A stretch of 5,092 bases of DNA, taken from NCBI GenBank assembly GCA_015228695.1, contig JADGDA010000198.1, forward strand, positions 1 to 5,092, read 5' to 3'. The translations under genes and the position numbers were made by a program. Below are positions 1 to 5,092 of the stretch, one piece after another (the stretch's first letter is position 1; the number at the start of each line of letters is the position of its first letter). The notes under the pieces are model-generated. The model made no database searches and had not been told where the DNA came from. It worked only from the letters and a program-made list of their open reading frames with translations. This DNA is from Alphaproteobacteria bacterium. Lineage in GTDB: Bacteria > Pseudomonadota > Alphaproteobacteria > Rhodospirillales > Rhodospirillaceae.

Positions 1-365
1 AAGCCGGGAAAATCCTCCAGCCGTCGCCGGCTTTCAGCCAGTTCGCGGAGGCGGACATCACGGGGGCGGTGGGGTCCGTATTCGTCCTGGGGCTCGCCGT
101 CCGGGGCATGGTTCACGTGGCCGAACCCATGCACCAGAACCGAGGCCAGCGGGTGGCGGAGCAGGTGATCGCGGAGGTCCGGGCCCGTGTCCCTGGGAAC
201 GACCGCGAGCGCCACCGGGACTTCGGCCGAGGCTCCGAGGGAGAGCAGGCGGCGCACTTCGGGGCTGGGCCACGTCGCGTCGTCGTCGCGCCACCACAAG
301 GTGGCCGTCCGGCCCGCCTCGGCCCAGTACCAGATTTCCCGGTCGAGGGCGTCCCAATCGCTCAC
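1..365 (-). CDS. Polysaccharide deacetylase-like protein, N-terminal part (runs off left edge)
   Basis: The frame opens with GTG at 365 and stays open for 121 codons to the window edge; the rest of the gene lies outside. After a short Trp-rich N-terminus (WDALDREIWYWAEAG, residues 4-18) comes the strand LWWRDDDA (23-30), whose Asp27-Asp29 cluster resembles motif 1 of NodB-type deacetylases. A predicted strand follows (VPVALAVVP, 49-57), then VLVHGFGHVNHAP (76-88), in which His79 and His83 give the HxxxH metal-binding pattern. These fit the metal-dependent carbohydrate esterase 4 / NodB fold, whose members hydrolyse N-acetyl groups on sugar polymers, but the substrate cannot be told. No signal peptide is visible. 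The GTG overlaps the plsY stop (GTGA, 4 bases) and no convincing Shine-Dalgarno precedes it, so translation is probably coupled to plsY. The start is inferred from this overlap and from the absence of a better codon. Family call moderately sure, function unsure. Confidence 0.65.
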   Translation of the reverse strand, partial: MSDWDALDREIWYWAEAGRTATLWWRDDDATWPSPEVRRLLSLGASAEVPVALAVVPRDTGPDLRDHLLRHPLASVLVHGFGHVNHAPDGEPQDEYGPHRPRDVRLRELAESRRRLEDFPG

Positions 366-967
366 GTCGGCTTCTTGGCCCCGATCCGGGGTTCCTCGCC
401 GGCGAGAAGGCGGCGGATGTTGGCGTGGTGACGGGCGAACCCCAGGCCGGCGAGCAGGGCGAACACCACCACATGGCCCGGGGTGGCCAGGAACCACGCG
501 AACACCGGGGCCAGCCCCAGGGCCATCAGGGCCGCCAGGGACGACATGCGGAACACCGCCGCCGTCGCCGCCCAGGTCAGGCAGGCGAGAACGCCGACCG
601 GCCATGCCGTCGCCAGCAGTACGCCCAGGGTGGTGGCGACGCCCTTGCCGCCCCTGAACCGGAGCCAGACGGGAAAATTATGGCCGACGACGGCCAGCAA
701 TCCCGCCGCCAGGGCCGCCTGATGCCCCGCGAGGGCCATGGCGATCAGGGCCGCCGCCGCCCCCTTTCCCGAATCGAGGATCAGGGTCGCCGCCGCCAGA
801 TCCTTGCGGCCGGTGCGCAGCACGTTGGTGGCTCCGATGTTGCCGGAGCCGATGGCGCGGATGTCGCCCAGCCCGCCCAGCCGCGCCAGCACCAGTCCGA
901 ACGGCACCGAGCCGAGCAGGTATCCCCCGAGGGCCGCCGAAAAATGGATCAGTCCGAGTTCAATCAT
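362..967 (-). CDS. plsY: Acyl-phosphate glycerol-3-phosphate acyltransferase PlsY
   Basis: This integral inner-membrane enzyme transfers the acyl group from acyl-phosphate (made by PlsX) to glycerol-3-phosphate, giving lysophosphatidic acid, the first committed step of bacterial phospholipid synthesis. The 201-residue length is normal for the family. Visible signatures are GSVPFG (19-24), GSGNIGATN (40-48), GHNFPVWLRFRGGKGVAT (95-112) and the C-terminal HHANIRRLLAGEE (180-192), matching the conserved cytoplasmic loops and the tail of PlsY. Hydrophobic stretches around residues 5-30, 57-95, 111-135 and 141-178 fit a multi-pass membrane protein. The ATG at 967 lies inside the end of the pyrC-like gene (8-base overlap) without a clear Shine-Dalgarno, so translational coupling is likely. 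The stop overlaps the GTG of the next gene. All core motifs look intact. Confidence 0.96.
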   Translation of the reverse strand: MIELGLIHFSAALGGYLLGSVPFGLVLARLGGLGDIRAIGSGNIGATNVLRTGRKDLAAATLILDSGKGAAAALIAMALAGHQAALAAGLLAVVGHNFPVWLRFRGGKGVATTLGVLLATAWPVGVLACLTWAATAAVFRMSSLAALMALGLAPVFAWFLATPGHVVVFALLAGLGFARHHANIRRLLAGEEPRIGAKKPT

Positions 968-2272
968 CGCGCGTAAACACCGTGCGTCCGTCCACCACCG
1001 TGCGCAACACGCGGCCTTGAACCGGCCGCCCGTCGAAGGGGGTGTTCCTCGATTTGCCGACCATCTCGTCGGCCTTGACGATCCACGGGCGGTACGGATC
1101 GAACAGGGTGAGATCGGCGCGCCCGCCCCGGCGCAGACGCCCGGCGTCGAGTCCGAGCAGCCGGGCCGGAGCCTCCGTCACCAGCCGCAACGTCTCCAGC
1201 AGGGACAGATGGCCGTTGTGGTGAATCTCCAGGGTGACCGGCAACAGCGTCTCCAGCCCGATGCCGCCGAAATCCGCCTGGGCGAAGGGGCGGCGCTTGG
1301 AATCCTGGTCCTGGGGCGCATGATCCGAGGCGACGGCGTCGATCACACCTTCCTTGATCGCCTCCACCACCGCCCTGCGGTCGTCCTCGCCGCGCAGGGG
1401 CGGGGACAGTTTGGCGAAGGTGCGGTAGTCGCCGACCGTCAGTTCGTTGAGGCCGAAATAGAAGGGGGCGGTGTCGCAGGTCACCGGCAACCCCCTTTCC
1501 TTCGCTCCGCGAATCACGGCAAGCCCCTCGGCCGTGGAGACGTGGCCGGCGTGGTAGCGTCCGCCGGTCGCCTCCACCAGCCGGATGTCGCGCTCCAGCA
1601 GGATGGCCTCGGCGTAAACCGGGATGCCGGGCAGGCCGAGACGGGTCGCCAGTTCGCCCTCGTTCATCGCCCCTCCCTCGACCAGGGACGGCTCCTCGGG
1701 ATGCTGGACGATCATCAGGTCGAAGGTGGAGGCGTAGGACAGCGCCCGGCGCATCAACTGGGCATTGGCGATGGCGCGGACGCCGTCGGTGAACCCGAGC
1801 GCCCCGGAGGCCGCCAGCATGCCCATTTCCGCCAGCTCCAGGCCCTGGAGCCCCTTGGTCGCGGCCCCATAGGGGTAAACCTTGGCAAGACCGATCTGAC
1901 GCGCGCGGCGGGCGACGTATTCCAAGGTCGCCGCGTCGTCCATCACCGGCTGGGTGTTGGGCAGGCAGACCATGGAGGTGACGCCGCCCGCCACCGCGGC
2001 CTCCCCGGCGATGGCAAGGGTCTCCTTGTGCTCGTCGCCCGGCTCGCGGAGCTGCATGCGCATGTCCACCAGTCCGGGAGCCAGGCAGTGCCCGCCGCAG
2101 TCCACCACCTGGGTGTAGTCGCACAGGCAGACGTCGAGGGAGGCGAGGCCCGGTCCGAAATCGACGATAATCTCGCCGTCCGTCAGCACGCCGCCCGGCT
2201 CGTCCAGCCCGGATGCCGGGTCCAGCAGGCGCGCGTTGACATAGGCGACCCGCCCGGTCGCGTTCAGAGCCA

Positions 2273-2273
<1 letters not shown>
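960..2273 (-). CDS. pyrC: Dihydroorotase-family protein, probably non-catalytic PyrC'/PyrX type
   Basis: A 437-residue amidohydrolase-superfamily protein of the class I dihydroorotase group. Active members close N-carbamoyl-L-aspartate to dihydroorotate, the third step of pyrimidine synthesis. Family landmarks are APGLVDM (65-71), LREPG (75-79), LPNTQPVMDD (104-113), IVQHPEE (188-194), HAGHVST (241-247), ASDHAP (315-320) and a C-terminal beta-sandwich segment with GRADLTLFDP (384-393). The canonical metal ligands HxH after GLVD are replaced by Arg72 and Gln74. The usual TPHH is APFY (269-272), DHAPH is DHAPQ (Gln321), and the FSDDG ligand loop is shortened to FTDG (161-164). His191, His244 and Asp317 remain. 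In Pseudomonas, pyrB-linked PyrC' proteins of this sort are inactive but needed for assembly of aspartate carbamoyltransferase, and I infer the same here. The start overlaps the pyrB stop (TGATG) and has a strong ribosome-binding site. Family certain; loss of activity likely; the symbol follows the usual annotation. Confidence 0.93.
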
Positions 2274-3203
<930 letters not shown>

Positions 3204-3217
<14 letters not shown>

Positions 3218-3233
3218 GGGAACGGAGTATAGT
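3204..3233 (+). promoter_or_regulatory. Possible divergent promoter of the SIR2 gene
   Basis: TATAGT at 3228-3233 matches the -10 consensus at five of six positions and overlaps, on the other strand, the -10 of pyrB. The best -35 partner is the weak GGGACG at 3204-3209 (three of six matches, 18-base spacer), which lies within the first pyrB codons. Transcription would begin near 3240, giving an untranslated leader of about 60 bases. The -10 is credible; the -35 is poor, so this may be a weak or activator-dependent promoter. Confidence 0.35.
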
Positions 3234-3254
3234 GGCCGAGCGCCGGGGCGGCAA
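3226..3254 (-). promoter_or_regulatory. Promoter of the pyrB operon, possibly leaderless
   Basis: On the minus strand, -35 TTGCCG (3254-3249) and -10 TATACT (3231-3226) are separated by exactly 17 bases. The -10 matches TATAAT at five of six positions and the -35 matches TTGACA at four of six. The -10 ends 8 bases before the pyrB ATG, so transcription would start at or within a few bases of the A of ATG. That leaves no room for a Shine-Dalgarno or an attenuator leader, and indeed neither is visible. It is the only good promoter I see before pyrB and would serve the whole minus-strand operon. Confidence 0.6.
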
Positions 3255-3263
3255 GCAGCCCCG
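3244..3263. repeat. Inverted repeat, GC-only hairpin in the intergenic region
   Basis: CGGGGC (3244-3249) is followed after eight bases by its perfect reverse complement GCCCCG (3258-3263). On the plus strand this hairpin would sit near the 5' end of the SIR2 mRNA. On the minus strand it covers the pyrB -35 box. It has no T-run and so is not a typical terminator. It could be an operator or leader structure, or chance in GC-rich DNA. Confidence 0.35.
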
Positions 3264-3283
3264 TGGAGTTCCGCGCGGCAAGC
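3248..3283. repeat. 9-base direct repeat in the intergenic region
   Basis: GCGGCAAGC occurs at 3248-3256 and again at 3275-3283, 27 bases start to start. The left copy contains the complement of the pyrB -35 hexamer, so a protein bound there would block that promoter. The repeat is short and the region GC-rich, so chance is a real alternative. Confidence 0.35.
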
Positions 3284-3293
3284 CCGGAACGGG

Positions 3294-3299
3294 TAAGGA
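3294..3299 (+). promoter_or_regulatory. Candidate Shine-Dalgarno of the SIR2 gene, unusually close to ATG
   Basis: TAAGGA lies only two bases before the ATG at 3302, closer than the usual 5-9 bases. An in-frame GTG at 3263, which would add 13 residues, has no Shine-Dalgarno. The next in-frame ATG, at 3431, would remove the glycine-rich NAD-binding motif. ATG 3302 therefore remains the best start, but initiation may be weak. Confidence 0.4.
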
Positions 3300-3301
3300 C
3301 G

Positions 3302-5092
3302 ATGGTACAATACGGCACCGTCGAGCAGATTGTTGACTCCCTGCGGGATGGCCGTGGGACGGGGGGGGCTTGTACCCTGCTGCTCGGGGCCGGCTGTTCG
3401 AAGTCGGCCGGGATTCCGCTGGCCGCGGAAATGGCCGCCCTCGCCCGGAAGCGGTTTCCCGCCGCCTTTTCCTCGCCGGAAATCCCCAAGGGCTATGCCG
3501 CCACCCTGGCGGCTCTGGAAGAGGGGGACCGGCAGGCCCTGTTCGCCGACGTCCTCGGCCAGGCCAGGCTGAACGTGGCCCACCTCGCCATCGCCCAGTT
3601 GTTCGTGTCGGGATACGTCGATTCGATCCTGACCACCAATTTCGATCCGTTGCTGGCCGGCGCCCTGGCCCTGGCGGGGGTGACGCCTCCCATCTACGAC
3701 ATGACGGGCTCTCCCCGGTTCCGTTTCCGCCTCTTGGGGACCAGGGCCGTCGTCCACCTGCATGGCCAGCGCGGGAACGCCCTTCTGCTGAGCGGGCGGG
3801 AGGATTACGAATGGCACGCCGCCCAGATCGCCCCCCTGTTCGAGGACGCTGGCCGCGACCGCATGTGGATCGTCGCGGGGTACGGCGGCGACAATGACCC
3901 GACGATCGATCTTCTGGGGAAGGTCCACGCCTTCGATCGTGGTCTCTTTTGGTGCGGAACCGGGCCGACGGTGCCCGACGTCCTGCGCGAGAAGCTGTTC
4001 ATCCCCCGCAAGACCGCATACTTCGTCCCCGATTGCGACGCGGACCGCCTGTTCGCGGGGATCGCCCGCGCCCTGGGCTGTCCGCCCCCCGATGTTCTGG
4101 CCAGACCCTTGGCCCGCGCCCGGGAGGCCCTGTCCCGGCTGGCGCCCTTCCCCCACGCCAAGGATGCCGCCCCGATCGACATCGGGGCGTCCGTCCGCGG
4201 CGCCATCAGCGAGGCCGCCGCCCAGTACGAGACCACCCTCGCGCCCGAGGTCCAGTTCCTTCAGGGCGATTTCGAGGCCGTCATCGACCGGCGCAAGGAA
4301 ATCCTGGTGGATGACATTCCCTCGGCGGTGGATGTGCTGGCGTGGTCCTATCTGGAACGGGGCCGCGATCTCGCGGAAAAGGGGCGGCTCGACGCCGACG
4401 GCATGGGGAGGAGGAGCTTCGTTGCCGCCTACGACTCGTTCGCCGCCGCGCTCGGCTTGCAGCCGTCCATGCACCAGGCCCTGACGAGTTGGGGCGCGGC
4501 CCTCCTCGATCAGGCGGAAATGACCCCCGGGTCCTCCGGCGACGCGATGCATGCCGAGGCGTACAGGAAATTCACCGCCGCCCTCGCCATCGACGCCAAT
4601 CTGGCCGACGTCTATTACAAGTGGGGTAACGGCCTGATTTCCCAGGCGGAGCGGAAGGGGGTGGACGCCGAGTCCCTCCTCGCCGCCGCCTACGACAAGT
4701 TCGCGCGCGCGGTGGCGATCCGTCCCGACATGTTCGTGGCCTACAACAACTGGGGCATCGCCCTGTCCGATCAGGCCAAGATGTCCGTCGGCACCAGGGC
4801 CGGTCATCTGTTCGACGCGGCCTACGGGAAATTCGCCCAGGCCGTGGCGATCAAGCCGGACCTGCACGAAACCTACTACAACTGGGCCATCGCCTTGTTC
4901 GACCATGCTTGCGCCGCCCAGGACGAGGACGAGTCGAACCGTCTGTACGCCGAAGCCTTCGCCAAGTATGCCGAGGCGGCGCAGCTCCGCCCCTCGGGCG
5001 CGGAAATCTTCTTCAACTGGGGCTGGGCGCTGTCGATGCAGGCCAGCGGCAAAAGCGGAGAGGAAGCCGATCGGCTGTTCTCCGAGGCGCAC
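3302..5092 (+). CDS. SIR2-domain protein with C-terminal TPR-like repeats, candidate NADase effector (runs off right edge)
   Basis: 597 codons are open with no stop, and the C-terminus lies outside the window. Residues ~1-260 form a SIR2-type Rossmann domain: [14 protein letters not shown] (26-39, nucleotide-binding loop), [10 protein letters not shown] (91-100), [10 protein letters not shown] (109-118, with the NAD-contacting Asn113 and Asp115), VVHLHG (150-155, catalytic His154), LSGREDY (163-169), [10 protein letters not shown] (191-200) and [12 protein letters not shown] (240-251). The zinc-ribbon CxxC pairs of protein deacylases are absent, so NAD hydrolysis is more likely than deacylation. 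Asn113 and His154 correspond to the residues essential in NADases such as ThsA of Thoeris. Residues ~262-345 are an unrecognised linker. From ~345 on come tandem TPR-like repeats, probably a sensor or partner-binding arm. The protein looks cytoplasmic, with no signal peptide or membrane segment. It is divergent from pyrB across 84 bases. Codon use resembles its neighbours apart from several AGG codons, so transfer, if any, is not recent. Domain call strong; an anti-phage role is inference. Confidence 0.88.
   Translation, partial: MVQYGTVEQIVDSLRDGRGTGGACTLLLGAGCSKSAGIPLAAEMAALARKRFPAAFSSPEIPKGYAATLAALEEGDRQALFADVLGQARLNVAHLAIAQLFVSGYVDSILTTNFDPLLAGALALAGVTPPIYDMTGSPRFRFRLLGTRAVVHLHGQRGNALLLSGREDYEWHAAQIAPLFEDAGRDRMWIVAGYGGDNDPTIDLLGKVHAFDRGLFWCGTGPTVPDVLREKLFIPRKTAYFVPDCDADRLFAGIARALGCPPPDVLARPLARAREALSRLAPFPHAKDAAPIDIGASVRGAISEAAAQYETTLAPEVQFLQGDFEAVIDRRKEILVDDIPSAVDVLAWSYLERGRDLAEKGRLDADGMGRRSFVAAYDSFAAALGLQPSMHQALTSWGAALLDQAEMTPGSSGDAMHAEAYRKFTAALAIDANLADVYYKWGNGLISQAERKGVDAESLLAAAYDKFARAVAIRPDMFVAYNNWGIALSDQAKMSVGTRAGHLFDAAYGKFAQAVAIKPDLHETYYNWAIALFDHACAAQDEDESNRLYAEAFAKYAEAAQLRPSGAEIFFNWGWALSMQASGKSGEEADRLFSEAH
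3361..3368 (+). repeat. Run of eight G in the 5' part of the SIR2 gene
   Basis: Eight consecutive G fall in codons 20-23 (Thr-Gly-Gly-Ala), just before the GAGCS loop. The frame is intact at length eight. Gain or loss of one base would put the SIR2 motifs out of frame, so the tract is a possible slippage site. Eight is only borderline for phase variation. Confidence 0.5.
4334..5092 (+). repeat. Coding region for tandem ~44-residue TPR-like repeats
   Basis: Within the SIR2 protein, Trp recurs at residues 348, 397, 441, 484, 528 and 573 in the context NWGxALxxQA. An aromatic recurs at 377, 421, 464, 508 and 553 in AYxKFxxAxAIxP. The steps are 43-45 residues, apart from the first Trp step of 49. 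Each unit reads as two helices with the TPR pattern (W/G/A in helix A; Y-F-A and a terminal Pro in helix B) plus about ten extra residues between them compared with a 34-residue TPR. The DNA copies are clearly diverged, so this is an old protein-level repeat. The array continues past the window. Confidence 0.8.

Noticed and set aside
58..474. Minus-strand open frame across the plsY/deacetylase junction
   Set aside because: Pro/Arg-rich, out of frame with both real genes whose motifs are clear in the other frames.
3244..3263. The hairpin as a rho-independent terminator
   Set aside because: No T-run follows on either strand, and it lies between divergent starts where no transcript should end.
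3218..3301. Insertion-sequence end, attachment site or tRNA remnant marking entry of the SIR2 gene
   Set aside because: The 84-base gap shows no terminal inverted repeat with a target duplication, no tRNA-like cloverleaf and no integrase nearby.
3370..4629. Several plus-strand frames of 80-200 codons inside the SIR2 gene
   Set aside because: Arg/Pro-rich off-frame readings. The frame starting at 3302 carries all SIR2 and repeat motifs without interruption, so there is also no frameshift to invoke.
3218..5092. A minus-strand frame continuous with pyrB and open to the right edge, which would give pyrB an N-terminal extension of some 625 residues
   Set aside because: It is antisense to the SIR2-TPR gene, is low-complexity (Gly, Arg, Val, Gln) with no family motif, and crosses the pyrB promoter. 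The aspartate carbamoyltransferase match begins at 3217.

Overview
This is a strongly GC-rich bacterial window, with G or C at most third codon positions. It holds four tightly packed genes on the minus strand and one large, incomplete gene on the plus strand. The order pyrB - pyrC-like - plsY, the overlapping stop/start junctions and the flavour of the proteins suggest an alphaproteobacterium, probably of the Rhodospirillales (Magnetospirillum-like). That placement is inferred from gene order and protein motifs, not from a marker gene.

Positions 1-3217 (minus strand, read right to left) form one apparent operon. It runs pyrB (aspartate carbamoyltransferase, 3217-2273), a dihydroorotase-family gene (2273-960), plsY (acyl-phosphate glycerol-3-phosphate acyltransferase, 967-362) and the first 121 codons of a polysaccharide-deacetylase-like gene that leaves the window at its left edge (365-1). 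Neighbours overlap by 1, 8 and 4 bases, so translational coupling is likely. The first two genes belong to de novo pyrimidine synthesis and the third to phospholipid synthesis. The dihydroorotase homologue has lost both histidines of the metal-binding HxH motif and other active-site residues. It therefore looks like the non-catalytic PyrC'/PyrX partner of aspartate carbamoyltransferase rather than a working enzyme.

Positions 3218-3301 are an 84-base divergent intergenic region. It contains a good sigma-70-type promoter for pyrB (TTGCCG, 17 bases, TATACT) whose -10 box ends only 8 bases before the pyrB ATG, so the pyrB mRNA may be leaderless. On the opposite strand a TATAGT box overlaps the same bases and could drive the divergent gene. 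A GC-only hairpin and a 9-base direct repeat lie in the same region.

Positions 3302-5092 (plus strand) are one uninterrupted reading frame of 597 codons that runs off the right edge. Its first ~260 residues are a SIR2-type NAD-binding domain with the glycine-rich, TTNFD and catalytic HG motifs intact but no zinc-binding cysteine pairs. About 85 residues of linker follow, and then at least five tandem, TPR-like helical repeats with an unusual period of about 44 residues. A SIR2 NADase-like domain joined to a repeat array is the layout of several anti-phage effectors. This is the most interesting object in the window: a possible single-gene or multi-gene defence component beside a housekeeping pyrimidine operon. 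The defence role is inferred from architecture only.
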